From an uncultured Alphaproteobacteria bacterium (lineage in GTDB: Bacteria > Pseudomonadota > Alphaproteobacteria > Rhizobiales > Hyphomicrobiaceae): a DNA stretch of 5,239 bases. Every line of letters begins with the position of its first letter. The first letter of the stretch is position 1. The stretch lies in the NCBI GenBank assembly GCA_937950105.1, contig CALFEM010000111.1:1-5239 (forward strand). The letters are read 5' to 3'. The notes under the pieces are model-generated. The model did no database searches, was not told the DNA's origin, and saw only the letters and a program-made list of their open reading frames with translations. Shown here one piece after another: positions 1 through 5,239 of this stretch. The translations under genes and the position numbers were made by a program.

Positions 1-338
1 CCCACCAGCTCGTTGTGCGCCTCGGCCATGGACTCGGCGGCTTCGGCGGCCGCCTCTTCCTCGATCAGCGCTTGCCGGTCAGCGACCGGAATCTGGTAGT
101 AGTCTGGGTGGATTTCGTTGAAGGCGAGGAAGCCGTGGCGGTTGCCACCGTAGTCGACGAAAGCCGCCTGCAGCGATGGCTCGACGCGCGTCACCTTGGC
201 GAGATAGATGTTGCCGCGAAGCTGTTTCCGGGCGGCGCTCTCGTAATCGAATTCCTCTACGCGGCCTCCGCGCAATACCACCACCCGGGTCTCCTCCGGG
301 TGGGTGGCGTCGATGAGCATCTTGTTCGATTCTGCCAT
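1..338 (-). CDS. rne: Ribonuclease E, N-terminal part (runs off the left edge)
   Basis: The first 112 codons of RNase E are present, reading leftwards from an ATG at 338-336; the rest lies outside the window. RNase E is the essential single-strand-specific endoribonuclease that starts mRNA decay, matures rRNA and tRNA precursors and scaffolds the RNA degradosome. Visible signatures are MLIDATHPEETRVVVL (residues 7-22, start of the RNase H-like subdomain) and the S1 RNA-binding core VTRVEPSLQAAFVDYGG (49-65) followed by HGFLAFNEIHPDYY (68-81). From about residue 93 the chain becomes acidic and alanine-rich (EEEAAAEAAESMAEAHNE), where the E. coli protein continues directly through the S1 fold. 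I recall this as an insert seen in rhizobial RNase E. The start is supported by an AGAGGA ribosome-binding site 9 nt upstream. The catalytic DNase I-like part, the zinc link and the degradosome scaffold cannot be seen. RNase G is less likely because of the close match to rhizobial RNase E. Confidence 0.96.
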   Translation of the reverse strand, partial: MAESNKMLIDATHPEETRVVVLRGGRVEEFDYESAARKQLRGNIYLAKVTRVEPSLQAAFVDYGGNRHGFLAFNEIHPDYYQIPVADRQALIEEEAAAEAAESMAEAHNELV

Positions 339-347
339 TTCTCAAAG

Positions 348-353
348 TCCTCT
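348..353 (-). promoter_or_regulatory. Ribosome-binding site of rne
   Basis: On the minus strand the sequence AGAGGA lies 9 nt before the ATG at 338. It is a good Shine-Dalgarno match and supports that start codon over the other in-frame ATG at residue 7. Confidence 0.7.
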
Positions 354-484
354 GCGCACAGGCGCGCGCGCCGTCGCGACCAGGCCTCGAAGCCGGCGCT
401 CGGAGTCGCATCGCGGTCGTGCGATCTGTTCAGTCGGGTTGATGGGGATTGGGGTTTGAAGTCGGCTGCGCGCGCCAACTCCCG

Positions 485-503
485 GCCGCCCCGATCGGGC
501 GGC
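485..503 (-). promoter_or_regulatory. GC-rich hairpin in the presumed rne leader
   Basis: GCCGCCC at 485-491 pairs perfectly with GGGCGGC at 497-503 around a five-base loop, giving a 7-bp stem of G-C pairs only. It lies about 147-165 nt upstream of the rne start codon, so it would be in the rne mRNA if transcription begins further upstream. No T run follows on either strand, so it is not a standard intrinsic terminator. A role in leader folding or RNase E feedback is inference; GC-rich DNA also makes such stems by chance. Confidence 0.35.
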
Positions 504-1016
504 GCGCCGGCGAGGGCGGAGACCCTCTGCGGCTTCAGGAACGGCGGGCGGACGTACGGCATGGGTCCTTGCTTTGTGAGACCGGAGCCGGGGCGACTTG
601 GAAACGGCCCTGCTCCAGGTGGCGTCCTTCGCGGTTCGCTCAGGACGGAAATTCGGTTCGAGTCTCGAGTGATCGACCGTCGGCCGAGGCTGCGCGGCTG
701 ATCAATCCAATTGCAGCGGCAACGGTGCCCGATCCGGCAGCCGGCTCGCTAACCCTCGATACATGCAGCGGTCCCGGGACGGCTCAGGCCGGCGACGGGC
801 GGTACGATGCGAGAGGGGCGAGCGGATTGGCTCCAGCCCGATGCTGCTTCGGCCCGGCGGCGGAAGGCTCGCGATCACAGATCCGGTCGCGATGCTCGAC
901 CCGGCACGCTGCGCTGGACCGACCACCGGACCAACTGACAACGGCAAGAGGGTGCGAACGAGCTCAACGACAAGGCGCGATCACAGTCGCCGCAGAGCGA
1001 CACCAACTTGTACGGG

Positions 1017-1047
1017 TTCGCCCAAACGAAGGCAAGAGTGATATAAC
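1017..1047 (+). promoter_or_regulatory. Possible amiC promoter
   Basis: A TATAAC hexamer at 1042-1047 is the best -10-like element in the spacer and sits in its most AT-rich part, about 114 nt before the amiC start. The only upstream partner is TTCGCC at 1017-1022, with a long 19-nt spacer and a poor match to TTGACA. The call rests almost entirely on the -10 match. If correct, amiC has a leader of roughly 105 nt. Confidence 0.25.
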
Positions 1048-1145
1048 CCGATTCACGCCCGGCGGACAGACGCCATACACTGTCGATCGTGCTCTGTCGG
1101 ATCTAAAAAACCATTAAGACCCAGTACGTTGAAGGGGCAGTCTGC

Positions 1146-1150
1146 GGAGG
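1146..1150 (+). promoter_or_regulatory. Ribosome-binding site of amiC
   Basis: GGAGG is a strong Shine-Dalgarno core, 10 nt before the GTG start at 1161, which is slightly long spacing. An out-of-frame ATG at 1154 lies between them, only 3 nt after the core and therefore too close for efficient use. The signal peptide is encoded in the GTG frame, which settles the choice. Confidence 0.65.
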
Positions 1151-1160
1151 TCGATGCAAC

Positions 1161-2570
1161 GTGAGTTGCACGCTGCGAGCAACGTCAGGCCGACCCTGCG
1201 TCGGCGTCAGCGGGCGCCTGTTTGCGGCTGTCGCAACAATGTGCGCACTGTGGATTCCGGGTGACGCCCGGGCCAATGAACCGGGCGAGCGCAGCCTTTT
1301 CGACACCGTCATCCGCCGCACGCCTGCCCCCGCCGACAAGCCAAAGCCGGAGAAGCATCCTCCCGCCGCGGCGAATGCGGCACCTGCGGACGCGAAGCTC
1401 GAACCGGCCAGGGGGGGCTCGGCGCAGTCCACGGTGGTTTCCGCCGCTGGCGTTCAGACCTCCGGACAGCGGACCGAATTCAGCCTGCGCCTCAGCCGCG
1501 GCGTCCGCGTCGAGGTCTTCACGCTGGCCAAGCCCTACCGCGTCGTCATCGACATGCCCGATGCCGTTTTCGACCTCCCCGATGGCACCGGCCGCAAGGG
1601 CGCCGGGGCCATCTCGGCGTTCCGTTACGGCCTGTTCGCCGACCGCAAGTCCCGCGTCGTCATCGATGTCAGCGGACCGGTGCGCATCGAGCAGGCGAAA
1701 ATGACCGGGGCTTCGGGCGGCGGGGTGGACCTGGCGATCTCCCTTTCGCCGATTTCGGCCGAGGAATTTGGCGCCGGCACCGGCGCCGGTGTCTCGGGGG
1801 ATGCGGCGGCGGCCTCGAGGCCGGCAGTGTACGACGATCAGGTGGCGAAACCGGCCTCCGCCAGGCCTGTGGTCCTGATCGATCCCGGGCACGGGGGCAT
1901 CGATCCCGGCGCACTCGGCGCCAGCAATATTCTGGAAAAGGTGATCGTTCTTGCGGTCGCCCAAAAGGTGAAGCGCCGGCTCGAGGCGCTCGGCCGTTTC
2001 GACGTGCACCTGACGCGATCCGGCGACGTCTTCATGTCGCTCGACCAGCGCGTCAAGCGATCGCGCGAGCTCGGCGCCGACCTGTTCATTTCGTTGCACG
2101 CCGATTCGATCGCGTCGAAGACCTATGCGCCGGTCGTGCGAGGGGCGTCGGTCTATACGCTGTCGGATCATGCCTCCGACGAACAGGCCCGCCTCATGGC
2201 CGAGAAGGAGAACGCCTCGGATCTGCTGGCCGGTGTCGACATGTCCGACGGCGAGCAAGCCGACGAGGTTCGCAACATATTGATCGACTTGATGAAACGT
2301 GAGACGTCGAACTATTCGGCGGACTTCTCGCGCCTGCTCACCGGGCGGCTCTCGAAGAGCATCTCGATGTCGCGCGATCCGCAGCGGTCGGCGGCCTTCA
2401 AGGTGCTGCGTCAGACGCACGCGCCATCGGTGCTGATCGAACTCGGCTTTATGAGCAACGAGGCGGACGAGGCGCTGATGCAACAAGCCGAATGGCAAGG
2501 GAAGGTGGCGCAGTCGATCGCGTCCGCCGTCGAATCGTTCTTCGAGGGGCGCACGGCCAAGGCGCCGTAA
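1161..2570 (+). CDS. amiC: Periplasmic N-acetylmuramoyl-L-alanine amidase (AMIN + Amidase_3)
   Basis: A complete 469-residue protein that cleaves the amide bond between N-acetylmuramic acid and L-alanine, stripping stem peptides from peptidoglycan in the periplasm, chiefly during cell separation. Residues 1-38 form a Sec-type signal peptide (hydrophobic stretch about 20-33, cleavage expected after ARA at 36-38); there is no twin-arginine motif, unlike E. coli AmiC. A proline/alanine-rich linker (about 50-100) leads to an AMIN domain (about 103-198, with YRVVIDMPD and SRVVIDVSG), which binds peptidoglycan or septa in relatives. After a second linker, Amidase_3 spans about 237-461. Expected zinc ligands are H244 (DPGHGG), E259 and H313 (SLHAD); the catalytic glutamate is E427 (IELGFMSN). 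Residues about 333-415 match the extra segment that carries an autoinhibitory helix in septal amidases opened by LytM-type activators. GTG 1161 is the only suitable start: there is no upstream in-frame start nearby, and the next ATG (codon 27) would cut the signal peptide. The naming as AmiC rather than AmiB is by domain order. Confidence 0.95.
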   Translation: MSCTLRATSGRPCVGVSGRLFAAVATMCALWIPGDARANEPGERSLFDTVIRRTPAPADKPKPEKHPPAAANAAPADAKLEPARGGSAQSTVVSAAGVQTSGQRTEFSLRLSRGVRVEVFTLAKPYRVVIDMPDAVFDLPDGTGRKGAGAISAFRYGLFADRKSRVVIDVSGPVRIEQAKMTGASGGGVDLAISLSPISAEEFGAGTGAGVSGDAAAASRPAVYDDQVAKPASARPVVLIDPGHGGIDPGALGASNILEKVIVLAVAQKVKRRLEALGRFDVHLTRSGDVFMSLDQRVKRSRELGADLFISLHADSIASKTYAPVVRGASVYTLSDHASDEQARLMAEKENASDLLAGVDMSDGEQADEVRNILIDLMKRETSNYSADFSRLLTGRLSKSISMSRDPQRSAAFKVLRQTHAPSVLIELGFMSNEADEALMQQAEWQGKVAQSIASAVESFFEGRTAKAP

Positions 2571-2860
2571 GGCTCCCTTTGACCTCGCTGCGCGTCGGAT
2601 TGCGTCAGGCGTGTGACAACTCTTTCAACTCCAGGGCCCTTCCGGGATGTTGATGAGGCGGTGACGACGTGCTGCCATATTCCATGTTAGATTGGCGTGC
2701 TCGAGGGGTGGACGTTCTGGGGGCGGATCACCTGATCGCGCTCTAATTCGTGTAGGTCCCGGCGTGCGGCCGTCGATCCGTTCGCCGCAATGGCGCGCAC
2801 AGACCGGTTGACGCATGTTGGGGGTTGCGGTTCGCGTCCACTTATTGCATCGCAGCATGG

Positions 2861-2877
2861 TGGTGCCTGACGCACCA
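2861..2877 (+). promoter_or_regulatory. Small hairpin upstream of mrcA
   Basis: TGGTGC at 2861-2866 pairs perfectly with GCACCA at 2872-2877 around the loop CTGAC; two G-T wobble pairs could extend the stem outward. It ends 47 nt before the mrcA start and is not followed by T residues, so it is not a terminator. It could shape the mrcA leader, but the stem is short and the role unproven. Confidence 0.3.
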
Positions 2878-2915
2878 TTCCGGACGGACCGCCACAAGGC
2901 GAGAATGCAAGGTCC

Positions 2916-2921
2916 AAGAGG
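2916..2921 (+). promoter_or_regulatory. Ribosome-binding site of mrcA
   Basis: AAGAGG lies just 3 nt before the ATG at 2925, closer than optimal. The start is still well supported: an in-frame TGA at 2868-2870 closes the frame upstream, and no ATG, GTG or TTG lies between that stop and 2925. Confidence 0.5.
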
Positions 2922-2924
2922 CTG

Positions 2925-5239
2925 ATGAGACCACCGACTCTGCCACCGCCGGCGCCGCAGAAGCGCAAGCGCCGTCGCAAGAGCTTCCTGCTGAGCTTCC
3001 TCGGCTGGAGCTTCGCGACGGGCGTTCTGCTGTTCGTGGTCGGCTCGGCCGTCGCGGGGCTGCTCATCTATCGCGCCTCGCAGGACCTGCCGGACTACGA
3101 GAGCCTGTCGAAGTACGAGCCGCCGGTGATGACGCGCATCCATGCGCACGACGGCTCGCTGATCGCCGAGTATGCGCGCGAGCGGCGCATCTTCGTCCCC
3201 ATCAACACCATTCCGAAGCTGCTCATCGCCGCCTTCCTGTCGGCCGAGGACAAGCGCTTCTACGAGCACGGCGGCATCGACTTCCAGGGTGTCGGACGCG
3301 CCGTCTACAAGTTGGTCGAGGGCAAGCTCAAGGGCAGCGACCGGCGCGCCGAGGGCGCCTCCACCATCACCCAGCAGGTGGCGAAGAACTTCCTGCTGAC
3401 CAGCGATCGCACCATGGAGCGCAAGATCAAGGAGGCGATCCTCGCCGTCCGCATCGAGCGCGCCTATTCCAAGGACAAGATCCTCGAGCTGTATCTGAAC
3501 GAGATCTACCTCGGTATCGGCTCCTATGGCGTCGCCGCCGCCGGGCTCAACTACTTCAACAAGGAGCTGAAGGATCTGAGCATCGAGGAGGTCGCCTACC
3601 TCGCTGCGCTGCCAAAGGCGCCGAACAACTACCACCCGTTCAAGAAGACCAGGCAGGCGACGATCCGGCGCGACTGGATCATCGACCAGATGTGGGAGAA
3701 CGGTTACATCACCAAGGAGATGGCGGCCGAGGCGAAGAAGAAGCCGCTGACCGTCAATCTGCGCCAGTTCGGCGCCCACATCTTTGCCGCCGAGTTCTTC
3801 GCCGAGGAAGTGCGCCGCTCGCTGCTCGCCAAGTATGGCGAGGACAAGCTCTACGGGGGCGGCCTCTCGGTCCGCACCACGCTCGATCCCGTGCTTCAGG
3901 GCTACGCGCGCACCGCGCTCGCCAATGGACTGACCGAGTTCGATCGCGACAAGGGCTGGCGTGGTCCGGTCAAGAAGATCGACATCTCCGGCGACTGGGG
4001 CAAGGCTCTGGCCGAGATCCAGGCGCCGACCGATCTCGAGCCCTGGCGGCTCGGTGTGGTGCTCGACGCGCAGAAGTCGAAAGCCATCATCGGCCTGAAG
4101 CCGCAGGTGCAGCAGAGCGGCGCGCTGGTCGACAAGCGCGAGGCCATCGAGCTCGGCTATGACGAGGTCAAGTGGGCCGCGAAGAAGGGCGCCGGCAGCA
4201 AGTCGGTGACCGACGTGCTGGCGGTCGGTGATGTCATCTACGTCGCGCCGAAAGATGCGCAGAACCTCGCCGGTGCGTGGACGCTGATGCAGGTTCCCGA
4301 GGTGCAGGGCGGCCTCGTCGCCATGGACCCGCACACCGGCCGTGTGCTCGCCGTCGCCGGCGGCTTCTCGTTCGAGATGAGCCAGTTCGATCGCGCCGTG
4401 CAGGCGCGCCGTCAGCCGGGCTCCTCGTTCAAGCCGCTGGTGTATGCCGCCGCGCTCGACAACGGCTACAAGCCGACCAGCATCATCCTCGACGCTCCGA
4501 TCGAGATCGAGCAAGGCCCGGGCAAGGACATCTGGAAGCCCGAGAACTACGACAAGGAAAAATCCTACGGGCCGACCACGCTCCGCGTCGGCATCGAGAA
4601 GTCGCGCAACCAGATGACCGTGCGCCTCGCGCAGGACATGGGCATGCCGCTCATCACCGAGTACGCGCGCCGCTTCGGCGTCTACGACGACCTGCTGCCG
4701 GTGCTGGCCATGTCGCTCGGCGCCGGTGAGACGACGCTGCTGCGCATGGTCACCGCATACGCGATGATCGCCAACGGCGGCAAGCAGGTGCAGGCGACCT
4801 TCATCGACCGCATCCAGGACCGCTGGGGCCGCTCCGTGTGGCGCCACGACGATCGCGCCTGCGAGGGCTGCAAGGCCGACAAGTGGGCGAGCCAGACCGA
4901 GCCGGTGATCGCCGACGACAGGAAGCAGATCCTCGATCCCCACACCGCCTACCAGATCACCTCGATCATGGAAGGCGTCGTGCAGCGCGGCACCGCCACG
5001 TCGCTGAAGGCGCTCGGCATGCCGATCGCCGGCAAGACCGGAACGTCGAACGACGAGAAGGACGCCTGGTTCATCGGCTTCACGCCCGACCTCGTGGTCG
5101 GTGTGTTCGTCGGTTACGATACGCCGCGCCCGATGGGCAAGGGGCAGACCGGCGGACAGGTCGCGGCGCCGATCTTCGGCGAATTCGTCAAGGCCGCGCT
5201 CGCCGGCAAGCCGGCCGTACCGTTCCGCGTGCCGCCCGG
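2925..5239 (+). CDS. mrcA: Penicillin-binding protein 1A, bifunctional transglycosylase/transpeptidase (C-terminus off the right edge)
   Basis: The first 771 codons of a class A PBP, which polymerises lipid II into glycan strands and cross-links the stem peptides on the periplasmic face of the inner membrane. A proline-rich then very basic cytoplasmic tail (KRKRRRK, 13-19) precedes one membrane segment (about 21-49). The GT51 domain (about 70-245) has all its signatures: EDKRFYEHGGID (108-119, catalytic E108), GASTITQQVAKN (144-155), RKIKEA (166-171) and KDKILELYLNEIYLG (183-197). The linker carries the typical RTTLDPVLQ (317-325). An OB-like domain follows (about 345-455), then the transpeptidase with SSFK (nucleophile S500, K503), SRN (560-562) and KTGT (704-707). 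All catalytic motifs are intact. A CEGC pair (C646, C649) sits in the transpeptidase. The family is usually somewhat over 800 residues, so little is missing. It follows amiC in the same direction after 354 bp; the frame has no stop before the window edge. Confidence 0.97.
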   Translation, partial: MRPPTLPPPAPQKRKRRRKSFLLSFLGWSFATGVLLFVVGSAVAGLLIYRASQDLPDYESLSKYEPPVMTRIHAHDGSLIAEYARERRIFVPINTIPKLLIAAFLSAEDKRFYEHGGIDFQGVGRAVYKLVEGKLKGSDRRAEGASTITQQVAKNFLLTSDRTMERKIKEAILAVRIERAYSKDKILELYLNEIYLGIGSYGVAAAGLNYFNKELKDLSIEEVAYLAALPKAPNNYHPFKKTRQATIRRDWIIDQMWENGYITKEMAAEAKKKPLTVNLRQFGAHIFAAEFFAEEVRRSLLAKYGEDKLYGGGLSVRTTLDPVLQGYARTALANGLTEFDRDKGWRGPVKKIDISGDWGKALAEIQAPTDLEPWRLGVVLDAQKSKAIIGLKPQVQQSGALVDKREAIELGYDEVKWAAKKGAGSKSVTDVLAVGDVIYVAPKDAQNLAGAWTLMQVPEVQGGLVAMDPHTGRVLAVAGGFSFEMSQFDRAVQARRQPGSSFKPLVYAAALDNGYKPTSIILDAPIEIEQGPGKDIWKPENYDKEKSYGPTTLRVGIEKSRNQMTVRLAQDMGMPLITEYARRFGVYDDLLPVLAMSLGAGETTLLRMVTAYAMIANGGKQVQATFIDRIQDRWGRSVWRHDDRACEGCKADKWASQTEPVIADDRKQILDPHTAYQITSIMEGVVQRGTATSLKALGMPIAGKTGTSNDEKDAWFIGFTPDLVVGVFVGYDTPRPMGKGQTGGQVAAPIFGEFVKAALAGKPAVPFRVPP

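Larger units (their letters stand above)
339..1160. other. Long divergent spacer between rne and amiC (822 bp)
   Basis: This stretch separates two divergently read genes and must contain the rne promoter and leader on the minus strand and the amiC promoter on the plus strand. Open frames exist on both strands, but their predicted peptides are arginine-, proline- and serine-rich, have no recognisable domain, and lack good ribosome-binding sites, so I call no gene. Visible structure: a perfect 12-bp palindrome GGCGCGCGCGCC at 361-372, only 23-34 nt before the rne start; a GC hairpin at 485-503; and a more AT-rich part near 1020-1120 that fits the amiC promoter. I found no convincing sigma-70-like -35/-10 pair for rne. 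A long structured leader would fit RNase E autoregulation, which is established in E. coli, but it is only inferred here. A small RNA gene cannot be excluded by eye. Confidence 0.6.
2571..2924 (+). other. Spacer between amiC and mrcA (354 bp)
   Basis: No gene of normal size is supported here and there is no hairpin followed by a T run, so amiC has no evident intrinsic terminator. Read-through into mrcA is possible. AT-rich words at 2676-2692 (CATATT, TTAGAT) could belong to a promoter but lack a well-spaced -35. TTGACG at 2808-2813 is a fair -35 but is followed by GC-rich sequence where a -10 should be. A dyad GATCA-CC-TGATC lies at 2726-2737. The last 110 bp contain a short reading frame ending on the mrcA start and a small hairpin, listed separately. 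Confidence 0.55.
2815..2925 (+). other. Possible upstream reading frame overlapping the mrcA start
   Basis: A 36-codon frame runs from ATG 2815 to a TGA at 2923-2925, whose last base is the A of the mrcA ATG. The start at 2815 and an internal ATG at 2857 have no ribosome-binding site. The internal ATG at 2905 does have one: AAGG at 2896-2899 with 5-nt spacing. That version encodes only six residues, MQGPRG. The peptide resembles nothing I know. If translated, its likely role would be coupling ribosomes to the mrcA start rather than making a functional protein. It may well be chance. Confidence 0.2.

Noticed and set aside
871..986. Direct repeat GCGATCACAG at 871-880 and 977-986
   Set aside because: Some exact 10-mer repeat is expected by chance in roughly one of three random stretches of this length, and the flanks do not match.
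449..1117. Open frames in the rne-amiC spacer (plus strand 449-1117 and 763-1041, minus strand 702-947 and 257-562)
   Set aside because: Their products are rich in R, P, G and S, lack domains and ribosome-binding sites, and overlap each other. They look like chance open frames in GC-rich DNA.
1114..1117. TTAA near the amiC start as a CtrA site
   Set aside because: The CtrA consensus needs a second TTAA 7 nt away; here that position reads TACG, so only a half-site is present.
1770..1790. Palindromic GGCGCC-rich segment with ACCGGCGCCGGT at 1779-1790
   Set aside because: It lies inside amiC and simply encodes the glycine/alanine-rich linker (GAGTGAG); no sign of a regulatory or mobile-element role.
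1185..2498. A 437-codon open frame on the minus strand opposite amiC
   Set aside because: It is also codon-aligned with the sense gene and explained by the same codon bias. The product has arginine/glycine-rich low-complexity sequence and no recognisable domain.
2571..2650. Intrinsic terminator after amiC
   Set aside because: No stable stem followed by T residues is found in the 80 bp after the stop codon; GGGCCC near 2633 has no adjoining loop and T tract.
2825..4162. A 445-codon plus-strand frame overlapping mrcA
   Set aside because: It is an out-of-frame reading of mrcA with an arginine/alanine-rich product. The mrcA frame carries all the PBP motifs.
2625..4943. A 772-codon open frame on the minus strand opposite mrcA
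   Set aside because: It is in register with the mrcA codons, so it stays open merely because mrcA avoids TTA, CTA and TCA, which are rare in GC-rich genes. The predicted product is repetitive in L, A, R, D and V and shows no domain, while the sense strand encodes an intact PBP1A.

Overview
The window reads as a piece of chromosome from a GC-rich alphaproteobacterium, most likely of the order Hyphomicrobiales (Rhizobiales). Three things point there: strongly G/C-ending codons, an RNase E start that matches the rhizobial form (MLIDATHPEETRVVV near the N-terminus, then an acidic/alanine-rich insert in the S1 domain), and the gene order rne (divergent), amiC, mrcA, which I recall as usual in that order. 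I cannot name a genus.

Layout. Positions 1-338 on the minus strand hold the first 112 codons of RNase E (rne), which runs off the left edge. Positions 339-1160 are an unusually long divergent spacer of 822 bp. It must hold the rne leader and promoter on one strand and the amiC promoter on the other. It contains GC-rich dyads but no convincing gene. Positions 1161-2570 (+) hold a complete periplasmic N-acetylmuramoyl-L-alanine amidase (amiC) with signal peptide, AMIN domain and Amidase_3 zinc domain. Positions 2571-2924 are a 354-bp spacer with no clear terminator, a small hairpin and a tiny upstream reading frame touching the next start. From 2925 to the right edge (+) is a class A penicillin-binding protein, PBP1A (mrcA), with an intact glycosyltransferase and transpeptidase core; only its extreme C-terminus is missing.

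How they work together. AmiC and PBP1A act on the same polymer in the periplasm. PBP1A polymerises and cross-links peptidoglycan. AmiC removes stem peptides from glycan strands, typically during daughter-cell separation. The same orientation fits co-expression, but the 354-bp gap leaves room for a separate mrcA promoter. RNase E is the main RNA-decay endonuclease and is functionally unrelated; it shares only the divergent control region.

I see no mobile element, CRISPR array, tRNA, rRNA or defence system, and no new multi-gene system. The points most worth a second look are the long divergent spacer and rne leader, the out-of-frame starts at the 5' ends of amiC and mrcA, and a CxxC pair in PBP1A.
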